From Cymodocea nodosa (lineage: Eukaryota; Streptophyta; Magnoliopsida; Alismatales; Cymodoceaceae), in assembly GCA_036874045.1 (NCBI GenBank), contig CM072336.1:3244001-3308000 (forward strand): a DNA stretch of 64,000 nucleotides. The letters run 5' to 3'. Of the stretch, positions 24,176-37,200 are shown piece by piece. Under the pieces are notes generated by a model. The model was not told the DNA's origin. It ran no database searches and saw only the letters and a program-made list of their open reading frames with translations. The position numbers and the translations under genes were made by a program. Position 1 is the first letter of the stretch; every line of letters starts with the position of its first letter.

Positions 24176-25049
24176 GACGTCCACACCTTACCTTTTCCCT
24201 CCATTTCATCCGTCCATCATTGAGTAAAATCATGACCGAGATTGAGGCTGGTATTTATATATTCAATACTTCATTTTAAATGTTTAACGTTAAACTCTAT
24301 ATCGATCGTGTCGAATCGATCAGACAATAGCCGTGTTATATTTTGTCAAAAAAATTATACCCATTTTCTTGATAATCTAAAATAGTGCAACAAAAATAAA
24401 TCCCAAGTCTTCGTTAGAATTGGGCCGTATTGCCTTTCTTGGAATTAAACCAGTTGACTGGGTGTTGTTCGGATACATGCATGGATTTTCTTCAAAAGTA
24501 TGCTAATTTATTAGAGATCGAACCTTTGGTCACTGTGCCTTCAGGGAAGATTCGCCGTATGGGTTTGACGAGGTGCCTTCCCGTACCACATGATCTGACA
24601 ATGACTTTGCCGTGCTTTAAGGATCAATCCAATCGTCAATGACCAGGGAAATCAGCCATATATTTGGTTGAACCGAATAAAACTCCCTGTGGTCCCTATC
24701 GATTTCAACTTCAAACCATGCAAGTAGTTCGATCCAGTCTGCGGTTCTATTCGGGCCTTCCTCGGCCTTTGGTTTTGGAGACATTTAAAAGTGAAAATCG
24801 CCCACCACCATATTCATATATTGCTGGCCTATCACCATAGTTTGCCTGTCAGTCGTCAAATTTGATCTAGAGCCAATCGTCACCACCATTAATTGTCCAC
24901 GGACAGTTCGCCACCTTCGCCATTATAAGAAAAATAATGTTATAAGTACTAACGGTAAAAAAAATACTGTAAATATTTATATGACTGTGGACCGAAATAT
25001 TGGAAAATCAAGCAGGTCCAGGTACATAATTCTCTTTAGCACACTTTGT
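24176..25049. other. intergenic
   Basis: Mixed-composition spacer. The frame at 24430-24642 has no recognised domain. Nothing further was seen. Confidence 0.4.
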
Positions 25050-25083
25050 TGGGCCCATAGGCCCATAAACAGTGAAACCCTAG
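25050..25083 (+). promoter_or_regulatory. site II-like plus telo-box promoter module
   Basis: Two GGCCCATA elements (within 25050-25067) are followed by AAACCCTAG at 25075-25083. This pairing of site II-type and telo-box elements is known from promoters of plant ribosomal-protein, snoRNA and other growth-linked genes. Its orientation and spacing suggest a plus-strand start shortly downstream. Confidence 0.55.
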
Positions 25084-26640
25084 CGCCTGCAATCTAACAC
25101 TTCTATATGTACGCCGTAGACCTCCGTTCGCTTCAACCGCCCACGCTTATCCATCTCGTTCCGTGGTTTTCTCTGCGTTTCTTCCTCTTCCCTTTTTTCT
25201 TTTTTTTTTTCCTACGATTCATTTGTATGTTCTTCCCGGAGCTCGGTGACGATCGATTTGCTTTAACCACACCGAACGGAAAGTGCCGGTCGGAGGTCTC
25301 CGCGATCGCCGAGTGTTGTTGTGTTCCCAGACGTCGGTCCGTATGAGCCATTGCTGAGATCTGGATGGATCTCCCCCATTGGTGAAGGTGCGATGTTTGG
25401 GACTTCCAACGCGCTCGATGGATTGATCGCTGAGGCGGCCGGATGTGCCTTTCTCCTGTGGAAAACCCTTGGCCTTTTTTCTGAGGGCTCCAAGTCTCGT
25501 TGCTTTCGCTTTCTTTTTCCTTAGAGGTTTCTCTGTTGTCGTTTACAGTTTTCGCTTTCGATGATTGCTTCTGGTTTCCGATGTGTTTCGTTGAATTCGA
25601 TGTTTCCTGTTTCCATCTCTGATTTGGTAGCTTGGATGATGGTCTTCGTTCAGATCGACGATCATTATCCATTGGATCTTGCTACCGTTTGGTGTAGCTA
25701 TGATAATGCTGAGATTTGCGGATATTTATTTATAAAAGTTAATGGCGGATTCTTCTGTTTCATTAAAATTGAAATGGATTTTTGTGTTAAGATTACCTAT
25801 ACTTAAATTTGGACTGAACTGAATTGTTTAAGATCAGATGACGGTCTACGATGGGTATTTTACTTGTGGTATTTATACTTTCCAATGAGCTCTATGGTGG
25901 TGTTATTTAAGCGATTAATGTAGTCCATAATTAAATTCCTGGAGAGTACACTTGGTCTAGGCATCTAACCAATACCAGAAACAAGAACCGTTATTTTATA
26001 TAAATGATGTAGTGTATTGTGTTCTTATCAGCTTTTCTTAATGATCAAAACTAATGATAGACCCAGAAGTTCTTGTACTTTTTGGTCTAAGCTATCCTTT
26101 TGAATTAACTGAAAATAAGCGTGGCTATGAAAACCGCCACACTGTATGGTGTTACAACATCCAAGAGATTGCTAAAAGTACATCATTAAAAACAGCTTGT
26201 CAGAAAGGAAATAACGATAGCCATTGCAAAACAGTGTGATTTCTTTGAACTTGGTCTCCGGCTGGTATAAGTTTGCAATCCTCTCTAATTAGTTAACCAA
26301 GAATAATAATTATCTTCTTGCTGGATTTAAATTGTAATAAAGTAGAGATCATCATTTTCCAGTAAAGATATTTCATTCGGTAGGATGCCAGATGCTTCTT
26401 TGTTGATGAGATTCCACTCGCTTGATTGTGCTGCAGATTCTCGGATCCACACTCTCCTTCCCTGAGATCTTCTAACCAATATGATGGCAAAGCTTTAAAG
26501 AATAATGAACTATCATTCCCTGAAGAGCTCCCGGAATCACATTATTTCTATTATTCTACAAACACCATTAAAACTGCTTATAGTGTCGAGTTCCATACTT
26601 ACATTTGAAAAAGAGTCCATGGGCGGATTGTCTAGGTACG
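25084..26640 (+). other. possible unrecognised transcript downstream of the promoter module
   Basis: A GC-rich, pyrimidine-tracted leader at about 25090-25540 contains short open frames, one at 25321-25524 reading AMFGTSNALDGLIAEAAG. A second exon-like piece follows an acceptor (ttgtgctgcag) at 26435 and stays open to a TGA at 26606, reading RFSDPHSPSLRSSNQYDGKA at its start. A further acceptor-like site and frame lie near 26935-27108. I do not recognise the product. It may be a small protein gene, a decayed gene, or a non-coding RNA whose promoter is the module at 25050-25083. Box C/D-like words occur (for example TTGATGAG near 26403) but I could not build a convincing snoRNA. Confidence 0.28.
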
Positions 26641-27109
26641 TCACAGATCTGAAGGTTCGGCTTGATCTTGGTTCAACAATGTCGTGTTTCAATTAAAAAC
26701 TTATTCGTTTTATGTTAGATTTAAAATTTGGACGTTTATTAAGAGTATCTGATATTTACGTTTATTGCTATTACAAGCATTTTGTAAGTGGATGCGAATA
26801 ACTTGATCTGATGATTAAGAATCGATGATTCAAAAGTTCCACCTCCATTACATTTCATGGATATTTATGGACTTAAAGGATGTCTCCAGTTTTAAAAATA
26901 AATATAATTGTAATTACAAATCTTGTATTCAGGTATGAAAAGGAAAATTCGTAAGTCGTTAATGTTAGAAGGTTTAGAAAATATATCATGTAGGAGGTGC
27001 CTCCGAAGTGACCAATTGCACTTTAGGTGCCTACTAAATAAAGAGCTCTTCTGTCCTAGAAGCATAGAATTATTCTCTTCATTTGATATGCAATGTCTTC
27101 TTATTTGAA

Positions 27110-28590
27110 ACTTTTTCCAGATTAGTCTAGTTGACATTCTCCTTCAGTTTCCTTTTGAGTTTTAAATCTTTGGTTTTTTGCATTTTATTTGTGTTGATTG
27201 AAAAAAAAATTAAATTTCGTTCAATTTTAGAGGTGTTTGTGAATATATCTTAAAAAGAAATTTTAATTTCGATTGATTGCTTGTATAATTAGTAGTCAGA
27301 ATTACAATTCTTGCCTTCACCCTTTTACATTTCACTTTCCGTTTGTCTCTCTACGGCTTCTACAACCTCGTGAAGTCGCCCTTCACAACCTCCCCTCCCC
27401 TCCCCATCTACGTGTCACCTCTCCTTGAAGTCATGCGGCGACCTCTTCTCTTGTTTGCATATTCCATTTTCGTCTCCTTTCCCATCATCATCCATGTGTG
27501 ACCTTTCTTGAGAGCTCGCTGTTCTCTTCCTTAAGAAGATCAACAACATGTTCTTTTCCCTTCTCCTGCTCCTCTGGACGCCTTGGAAAGAAGATCAAAA
27601 GCTCATGCCCTAATACGATGGAGAAGAAAGGGGAAAAGGGGCAAAGAGGTTGGGGAAGAAGAAAGGAATGGATAATAATAATATGATGGAAAATTTTTAA
27701 AAAGGAATGAATGGAAATGAAAATGATAAAAAAAAAAACAAGAGACGGTGAATGTCAAATTTAAAAATTAATGACAAATTAGAAATTTTTTAAAAAAAAG
27801 GAATGTCAAATTTGAACTTAATTATGTTGATATACATTCTAAAAATTAACAATCATTCATTTTCCCTTCTTAATATGTATAAATATCTAAATCTATTATT
27901 TTCCTAAAAGTACACAAATACTTGAATTTCAAATTTAATCTTTTTTCTGAATATTTACAAATACCTGAATTTTAAATTTTATTTTATTTAAATTTTAGTT
28001 AATTTTTTTTTAAGTAAAATTCTATTTTCACTAGATTTCTTTTCATGTAAAACTATTAAAATATCGAAACTTGTAAAAATATTAAAAATACAGTACGAGA
28101 AACGATATTTATGCAATGAAGAGATAGACATGAGGATAAAATATTATCATTAGACCAGATTTTGATTATAAGCCATTGATTATAAAGGATGATTTTTTGC
28201 ATGAACAAATATGTTTTCGATTTTTCACTTACATACTATCAAAAAAACTTTTATTTACTTACGTACTATTAAAAAAAGTTTTCGTTGTACAGGTATCTTT
28301 TGTACATCAACCGCAATGATATTTCGATAAAAATCATTAATTTTCGATGACACTGAAGTAAACATAAATTTTTAAACGGCATATAAGATATTATTAAGTA
28401 AGAAAATATATTTTTTAATATTTATGAAATGCATTCAAACGAACATCACGTAGAATCCATCGTCATGGACTTTCTGAACAGATCCAAATATAATACTCGG
28501 GAAGCATACGGGCCAGATCCGGGTCCGATTTCCAGGTGGGAAGCGGATCCCACATTGCCTTTGTCCCCAAGAAACGAAAACCCCTGGCCC
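27110..28590. other. intergenic, AT-rich
   Basis: Mostly low-complexity AT-rich sequence with a C/T-rich patch at 27330-27560. The frame at 27498-27686 has no domain. The final 100 bp probably belong to the prohibitin promoter. No gene is supported. Confidence 0.45.
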
Positions 28591-28597
28591 TCGACCA

Positions 28598-28606
28598 CTA
28601 GGGTTT
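28598..28606 (+). promoter_or_regulatory. telo-box upstream of prohibitin
   Basis: CTAGGGTTT, the complement of the telo-box, lies about 75 bp before the prohibitin ATG, in the expected leader or proximal promoter. Such elements mark genes active in dividing cells, which suits prohibitin. Confidence 0.45.
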
Positions 28607-28681
28607 CGGTTCTCACTCCCACTCTCACAGTCCCGTTCCCCCCTCACTTCCGACGGAAATCTCCACTTCGAGAGCGGAAAA

Positions 28682-29539
28682 ATGGCGGCAGCGGGTGGAG
28701 GGCAAGCGGCCGCGAACTTCCTGACGAACGTCGCCCGCCTGGCGATCGCCTTTGGCTCTGGCGCTGCCCTCCTCAACACGTCCCTCTACACCGTCGACGG
28801 CGGGGAGAGGTGTGTCCTATTCGACCGCTTCCGTGGCGTGCTCGATCAGACCGTCGGGGAGGGCACCCACTTCCTCGTTCCGTGGCTCCAGAAGCCATAC
28901 ATCTTCGACATCCGCACCCGCCCCCACTCCTTTTCCTCAACCTCCGGCACCAAGGACCTCCAGATGGTCAACCTGACCCTCCGCGTGCTCTCTCGCCCCG
29001 ACATCCCTCGCCTCCCCACCATCTTCAAGACGCTCGGCACCGAGTATGACGAAAAGGTCCTTCCGTCCATCGGGAACGAGGTGCTCAAGGCTGTTGTGGC
29101 GCAGTTCAATGCCGATCAGCTTTTGACGGAGAGACCCCATGTGTCGGCGCTAGTGAGGGAAAGTTTGACGAGGAGGGCTAAGGATTTCAACATCGTGCTT
29201 GATGACGTCGCCATAACGCACCTTTCCTACGGACTGGAATTCTCGAGGGCGGTAGAGCAGAAGCAGGTGGCGCAGCAGGAGGCAGAGAGGTCCAAGTTCG
29301 TCGTGATGAAGGCTGAGCAGGAGAGGAGGGCGGCGATTATCAGGGCGGAGGGTGAGAGTGACGCGGCCAGGCTCATTTCCGAAGCAACCGCGAAGGCAGG
29401 GATGGGGCTTGTTGAGCTGAGGAGGATTGAGGCTTCTAGAGAGAATGCGGCAACACTGGCCAGGACGCCTAATGTGGGTTACCTTCCTGGGGGTAACCAG
29501 ATGTTGCTCGGGCTCAATCCTTCCAACTTGGGGAGGTAG
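28682..29539 (+). CDS. PHB3: prohibitin, type I (PHB3/PHB4-like)
   Basis: A 285-residue prohibitin. With type II prohibitins it forms ring assemblies in the mitochondrial inner membrane that stabilise membrane proteins and affect ethylene, NO and stress responses. Residues 1-40 hold the N-terminal anchor ([20 protein letters not shown]). The PHB/SPFH domain follows: [45 protein letters not shown], and [15 protein letters not shown]. The C-terminal coiled coil ([20 protein letters not shown]) is followed by [19 protein letters not shown] and the conserved end NMLLGLNP-like ([13 protein letters not shown]). There is no intron in the coding part. Length and motifs are normal. I cannot tell PHB3 from PHB4 by eye. 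The high GC content contrasts with the AT-rich flanks. Confidence 0.95.
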   Translation: MAAAGGGQAAANFLTNVARLAIAFGSGAALLNTSLYTVDGGERCVLFDRFRGVLDQTVGEGTHFLVPWLQKPYIFDIRTRPHSFSSTSGTKDLQMVNLTLRVLSRPDIPRLPTIFKTLGTEYDEKVLPSIGNEVLKAVVAQFNADQLLTERPHVSALVRESLTRRAKDFNIVLDDVAITHLSYGLEFSRAVEQKQVAQQEAERSKFVVMKAEQERRAAIIRAEGESDAARLISEATAKAGMGLVELRRIEASRENAATLARTPNVGYLPGGNQMLLGLNPSNLGR

Positions 29540-31219
29540 AGGTAGTTGCGTGTGGTATGAATTTGCTCTTGGTTCTATTTCTGCTTCCTGTTCCACATGG
29601 AGTTCTGTTTGCACCGAAATTCTCAGAACTTCTGAGCTTTTTATGCTTGAATCTCTGCTAATTTCAGTTGGTTTGGGTGAACCGACATTCATATTTCATG
29701 TTTATGTTTTTGTCCCTGTGAACGTTTCCGATACCGTGTTCTTCCTTCTCAGCTTTCATTTTTGTTTTCGAATTTCAAGCTCATGACGAAATTCTCATGC
29801 CTGATCTGATGATACTGCTGCCCTTGTTTGTCATTGCATTTTTTCATTGGAAATGTTGCAAATTTTTCTTTGCGCCTTATTTTCTAAAAAACATATTTTA
29901 ATTTCAATACGCTTCATTAATTTGATAATTAGTGTGTACGTGCCCCTATCATGATATGCCATTAGGTATTATATGATCTTCGATTTTCAATTTTTCTTTG
30001 ATATTTGAATTATCAAAACACCATTTATATTCATTTCTTTTGAGAAACTTAATAACAAAATCTCTTGACGGAAATATTCATTTCAACAACTCCTATCGCT
30101 CCTTTTCTTGCAAAACCTTTTCCAGGCGGAGAAAACCACTTCTCCGTCTCTCTCACTATTCTCACATAAACCTTCTTTCTTTGCCTTAAATGGTCTAGAG
30201 ACCTCATCTCCTCCCATCTCTACTCTCAATCGCATGAAGCCAACTCTTCTAGCATTCACTCCTTGGAAAACCCTCATTGCCTCTTTCCTAAAAGTCCTCT
30301 TCGATCACGTTACTTCTCGTGGCGAACAATTTTCTTTCAAGATTCGCTATTCTTGTTAGAAACCCTCCCTTCGTTAAAAGATATCCTATCAATGTCTATT
30401 CCTAACAAGATTGAGCGGAAGAGATACTACAACCTTCATGGCTAACCGCCATGATAGGTTAAGAAGAGAGGAAGGAATATTGATGGTTGAAAGCAGGAGA
30501 AAGTCATTCAACTATTACAAGAGATCTAATAGGAGTAAAACCTTCCATTTAGTTAAATTATCATAAACAGATGAACATTTGTTTCTGTTACATTCAATGT
30601 TAATGTAAGAATATGTAGCGTAATTGTCAGAGTAAGGGTATTGAAATAAATATTAGAATGAAAGGGATATTTAGAGAAATGTCAAACTTAATAAGGCATA
30701 TTTAATTAAAAAACCTACAAATTATTGTGGCTATGATGCCGGTACTCTTAAAAGTAGGATGCACCTTTCAGATGCTACCTGCTCCACTCATTATGCCCTT
30801 TAAATTTATATTTTTGGGCTGTGAGTTTGCGAAAATGTTACAACTGAGACATCGAATTACCCCATACGTGTTGATTTAGTGCTTTTGAATTTTCATCACA
30901 ACGTGACGAGACAACATTGGACATTCTTCTCAGCATTTATTACGTGGCAATGCCTGTACACCATATTGATGCTTCATTTTCAGCGTTGAGATGATATGTC
31001 ATGGTAAAACTTGCCTTAATTTGTCTCTCAAGATCCACTTGGAATAAGAACCCATAGATGATCGGTTGATTCCTTCCCCGGAGAAATGAGCATTAAGTTG
31101 TTGCCATTAGATATCAGTACACCCAATTTGAATAATTTTCTTCCCAGGACGATTGATGAGTGAGACCATGTTGCAGATTGCAATGATTGCCGGTGAATAA
31201 ATGCTGTGAGTGAGTGCCT
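29540..31219. other. prohibitin 3' UTR and intergenic
   Basis: A probable 3' UTR runs to about 29850. The rest, including open frames at 29998-30445, has no recognised domain. The last part holds the 3' UTR of the minus-strand DUF547 gene. Confidence 0.45.
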
Positions 31220-34200
31220 TCATGGCAGGACTTCTGGTAGGATCAGATAACGGAAGCGAGAATCATAAGGGAGTATACTAACATTGCATGACCCAAGAAA
31301 ACTCTGTCGTCTTTGCGATGTGCAATGCTCAATAAAGGTTGCCTGTTGAGGTGGGAGGAATCTGGAGATCCAGGAAACCAATTTGGTTTCATCAACGAAA
31401 TTCCTAGCAAAGCAATGAAGCATCTTTGGCAGAAGAACCTTTCCTTTACTAGTTACTCCGACTGAAGCTCGGATGTAGTCTCTTTGTGCTTCTTCAAGCT
31501 CTTCCCTCACACTTTCAGGAGTATAGATCTTCACCTGGAAAAGAACCATTTTTACAACAACAATAGCAGCAAAGAAGTTTCAGGAGTGCTTGCTCAATCA
31601 TAAAAAAAAATAATTGATAACCAGCTTAGACAAGGTTACAAAACAAGTCCATAAACCAGGGGCAAGGCTACCTAGAACATGCACATAAATAGTAGGTGTA
31701 AAATCAATGGGTAATCTTGTACAAGAAATTTTATGTTATCTATATCTTGTCTATCTAAGTCATAATTTCATTACATAAAATTGATCACTTATTTGTTCAT
31801 AAGGAATTGACAAGTTTTACAATTAACTGTCTATTTAATGTTAAATCTAAGTTTGAAATCAATTATGAAAGGATGAATTTCTAAAGACAGAATTTAGTTT
31901 TCATATTTAGTCTCAGAAGAATGACTATCAATCTTTTAGAGTAAAAGGCAATAACAATTTATAGTAAAGAATACGCAGGAGCTTGACAAGGCTAACCTAC
32001 TACCCAATAAGATACAAAACCACTGTAGTGGATTCTCTACACATTTACGAATATCTTCGTGCTTTTAATGAGATAACACTGAAACGCGATATTTTTAAAA
32101 AACAATCCCATCGTACAATGGGAAAGGTACAGTTTGCAGCGGTCCAGTCAGAAGCTCTTCTAACTGTGAATGCAATATTTTTTTAAAAAAATTTCCATCG
32201 TGCAACGGACATTGTACAATTTGCGGCATCCAGGCAGAAGCTCTTCTATACAATATGTACTAGTCTACTAGATAAGTACACAAGTACGATACATCATTCA
32301 AACAAAAAATTTTAGAAAAAAATCGTACACCAGTCTGGAATACTAAGAGCAACTTACTTTTACTAGTTTTATTCATGCACATGTAATTGCATAAATGATT
32401 GCATGGTCAGAAAAAAAAATGCAGGCAAGAACTTCCCGAGGAAAGTCATAGATTTTATTACCGCAGGTGATGAATGCATCCCGCTACTAAGAGCAAATGC
32501 AACGAGTGGCTCAGGTGTCTCGATAGAAAACTTTCTTTGTTCCTCTGAGACCTTCAACTTGTGAAGAGCAAGGAGTAAAGCCTAATGGAATGAAATTCAG
32601 AAACATAGTGAAAGAGAACAGGAACTTATAAGAGGAAAAAGAGCAACAAAATGCAACAATACATTTTATAGAAGCACTTCCTTACCATTTGTGGCCTATG
32701 AATGGGTGGTTTCATCTTAAGCAATACATATTCAATTGCAGCAGCAGTAAATGAATGTCCACCAACGGTGTATGTCGCCTGAACGGTGGAAACAATAAAC
32801 AATTTTTTTGAAGTGGTAAAAAAATCTGTTAAATCCTTCATCGACATGATATTGTTTGTCTCGCAACACAAATTTTTTTGAAGTGAGAAAAAATATTTGT
32901 CAAAAATCCTTATCGTTTGTCTCTCAACACAAATTATCAGCATTTAGTGGACAACTTTGATGGTGATCCAGATCACAGTTGCCTCAATAGTATGTAATCT
33001 TGCCAAAAGACTTTTTTCCTTGGTGGCGTAAGAAAATTAGCAAATACAAACGAAAAAATTAAAGATCCCAATGAAAATATCTTAAACAATGGACAACTGT
33101 AAAAGTGATAGAAAAAGTATTAAAAAGGAAAATTTTATACAATGGTACCAACTATGCTAGATTTATTTCTTTGTTTCATAAATATAAACCAGAAGACTAG
33201 CTTCGTGTGATGGTAAAGTTGTTTCATCGTGACATGAATGCCATAGATTTGAATCTTAAAAAACAAAATTTCCATTTATGGATATAAGCCTATGTAATAT
33301 CAAACTCTTCCTAGACCTTACATTGTACGAAGCCTCATGCACTAAGACTACATTTGGAACTACGATTATTACCAATAACTTTCTTGAAAAGTTGACTCAC
33401 AAAGTAGTACTGTGTGGTTTGTTAGGTGTTTTCTATAAATACAAAAAAATATAGGATGATATTCAAAACATAGGATAATGTTTTTATAACTTTTCAATAA
33501 GTAGCTTCCATTAGCTTTTTGAAAAGCATTAGATAAGAAATAAAATTTAGAAATTGCCTTTCTGTAATAATGAAGACCAATAGGTGCATTTGAAAGATGT
33601 TCTGGTAAAAATGCTTTTCCGAAAAAGTTACAGTGAAAACTCAATTCTAAATGTAGTTTGCTCCTTTTAACAAATCTAGCCAAACTGAGAAAAGATTCTT
33701 GCCCTACCTCTTCAAATGATGGACTTTGTCAATGATGGTGGAAAATCAAGGATATTGACATACCAAGAAACAAAGAAGCCATGAAAATTAAAGCCTATAA
33801 AATAGATTTTAGTATCCAAACAGTGTGTATTCTCTCAAAATGCTGAAAATGGACAGGACATGTCACATAAGTAATCTAACTTTTTATGGCATCTATAATG
33901 AAGAAAGGAAAAAACATATTAAAAGTAAATATCCGACCTTTTGCATCAATGAGAACAACTTGTAATCACTCTTTGGAACTCCATATGCCAAATAGGCCTG
34001 CATAAATATAGATACGTAATATCTTTTTAACTAAGAACATAAAGGCATGTTACATTGGAACACAATCATCGAGGTGTTACTAGGAAATTTCAAGCCACCT
34101 ACATGCATCATGAGAGCATTATATAAGTTGATCCAGAAAGCCAACTTCTCGTTAGCACTCATATGTATTGGATTGACCTTAGCCAATTGCTCAACGAGAA

Positions 34201-37200
34201 ACCTGTTAAAAGTAAACATGATTTGCTGTTGATCATTCTCAATATCTGAAATTCATTGGAACAAATCAAATAGCAATTCACAGAAAACTACCTGAATTTC
34301 CTTAGTGCACCTGTAGCGTATTCCAATTGCTTCTTCCTCACAGACATCCAAGAGACCTCAATGGCCATGCCATAATTCCCAATATCAGCCCAGCTTAGTT
34401 TCCCTTGGACTTTATATGGATCAAAAGAATTTTGGGTTGACAATACACCATGACTACTCTGCAAATCAATTCTTGGGCTCCGCAACCATGAGTATGTTGT
34501 TGACGGAGATTCTGAAAAGGACCACAATGAAGAATTTGAAAGCTGTCCATAGGGAGATGCAGAAGTCAACAAGCTCTCTGTGGTAGATTTCTGTCTAGCA
34601 TCTGAAGATTTCGAAAGGGTAATGAAAATATTTTTCAAACATCGCACCATTTCTTCTGACAACTGATTAGGATAATTCCACAAGTTCTTGACTGAAATAT
34701 CATTTTTGAGCTTTCCATCAGTAACAATCTGAAATACATCTGCTAGTATCTTGTGGTCCTTCACAGTTTCAACATACTCAAGAGATTCCCGATGCAATAT
34801 ATCAGGCTGTCCAAATAATTAGCAGATAAGGATGAAACAAAAAAGAACCTCACAATTTTCCATTGTAGAATAATATGCATATATATTTTTCTCCAACTCA
34901 TTTGATTTTCAAGTCAGATAGAATGTACGAGCTTATTATACGTCACTCAGATGTCATATTTTGAAATTATCAAGAAATTCAAATTACCACTAAAACATGC
35001 TAATCTGTTTTGAGTCTTAAAGTTGAAAGTGTAGGTTTCCAGTTCGTTAATAAGAACAAAATGGTAAAAATTATGTCTGAAGTGAAATTGAAGAATAACC
35101 ATCACATACCGGTATCATGGAATCTTGAAGAGAGTGTAAGGGGCTACAAGGCAATTGCTTCAGCTTATATTCTGTTAGTCGTCTCTCGTTTCTTTCTTGA
35201 ATTAACTGGAAATGCAAGGAAACCATCTCTTCTTCTAGCTTTGAAACTGAGGTCTCAAGCGTAGCAATACTTGCTAAGAGATCTCCTGCCTGTAGATAAT
35301 AATAAGCATCAACCACAACATAAGTAGATGATGTTTATTGTCAAGCAAATCAAAATTGGCAAAAGGTAAACCAAAGGTCAAACATGTCCAAGTAAAAAAA
35401 TGAGAAATTTTCCATCAGTTATGTAAATACCAGATCAATTAGGTTCATTGATGAAGGAAAGTAATCTAGTTATTTGGCATCCAATTGACTGTTAGGCTAT
35501 TACAAACAAGTAATAATGTCTATGTGCAAAATTATGTATTTATTCAAAATACTCTGATTCTTGGTATGTTTGTGAACCCTTCAAAATCACCAAGGACTCC
35601 CAACTAGACAAGGAAAGTCTAAAGAAAAGTATTAACAATATCAAGTTGGATCTTCCAAAAGCCAAAAAGTTTTATTACATGTGCAAAAATGCGTTACTCT
35701 TCTCAAATTTAATATCTATACAACAATACATAGGAGACAATTGGAGATGACTGTAATGGATACCCTATAAGATAAGATGAAAGTTAGTTAATACTTACAG
35801 GCTTAAGTAGTTATAAATCTTTTGTAGCAAAAGAATGTCTCATTTTCATTGATTTTACAACTCTATAAATACTCAACTTTCTTCTCAAATACTGAGAAGA
35901 GTTAATGATTCGATAAATTTGAAATGGTATCAGTGTTCTGTGAATTAGCATCCAAACCCCCACTCCCACCTCCTCAATGTTGGTTCCTCTTACCTCCACT
36001 CTCTACTTCTACATGATTAAACAACCTTTTAAGATGCCTTTTTTCCCCCATTTTACTCTCCCAAGTAGTCCATTGTAGTGGCTGTACCATATCACAAACT
36101 GTATTGGTTACATTGGAATGACCATTTGCATCCAAATTGACAATCCAAAATGTCAGCATGAACAAAAGGTGACTTTTCCATCTCAGAATATATGCAGAAA
36201 ATGCATGGATTTGTTGATGGATTGGCATGAACCTAAAGTTGTTTATTGGAATAGGGCTACTCATATACTATCATATATAAAAAGGAATCCTAGAAAAGGT
36301 CTACTCTACAAAAAAACATAGACACTTCATTCTAGTCTTCTCTGATTCTGGACCAACGTGATGGTATGTATGTAAGCATTTGTGTATATATATATATATA
36401 TAGATAGATATAAAGTTATTGTACCCATTTTGGAGACAATGTAGTCATTTGGAAAAGCAAGATAGAGAATGTAATATTCCAATCCAGTGGTGAGAAAAAA
36501 ATACAAGTCATGGATAATTAAGGAGATGATGGGGTTGATATCCTTGTTGATTGAACTTATATTTCCTATAAAGTTTTAACGTTAATGCACTATGATAATT
36601 AAACTACTATCTTTTTTGTCTACAATCCTGCATTCTACGAGAAGGCCAAACACATTGAGGTCTACTATCTTTATGTGAGAGATTTGATGATAAAGGAAAT
36701 AATAACCACACCTTATAGCCCTTGTTTTAAGGAGCTAGCCGATACCTTACCAATAAGATTTGGAGTCAATATCTTCGAGTCATTCTATAACAAATTACAT
36801 ATAATATATATGCCCTAACTTGACAGGGATGTTAGATGTATAATTTGATGTATTTGGAATGTATGAGTATGTGAACTCTAATAAGTACCTTTGAATTGTT
36901 GAAAAGTAATACAAAATTGTTTATAAAATTGCTTATTATGAAAACTGTTTAAGGTATTTATATTAATGTCCTTAAAAATTAATATATAATATTCATTTCT
37001 TAAAGTGATGTCAACTAAATACATACACTGAATACCTCCACCATTTATATGTTGTGATGTCATATGGCTTGTTAACAACCTCCTTTATATGTAATATATA
37101 TTTATTATTTATTAAATTGAATTTCTATTTGCATCAAGTTTCTAATAACCTCCTTGAACTTAGATTGTTTAAAAAATTTCTGCATTGTTTCACTAAAAAA

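Noticed and set aside
26110-26240. Possible H/ACA snoRNA (GTGGC...GCCAC hairpin followed by a distant ACA)
   Set aside because: No acceptable H box between hairpins, and the second hairpin does not fold convincingly by eye.
26385-26470. Possible box C/D snoRNA (TTGATGAG ... CCTGAG)
   Set aside because: The flanking bases do not form a terminal stem and no guide region could be argued.
28429-29049. 206-codon frame overlapping prohibitin in another frame
   Set aside because: A GC-driven shadow of the prohibitin coding sequence.
33195-33270. A genuine tRNA gene
   Set aside because: The A and B boxes are present, but the cloverleaf is not, and the downstream body matches an Au-type SINE.
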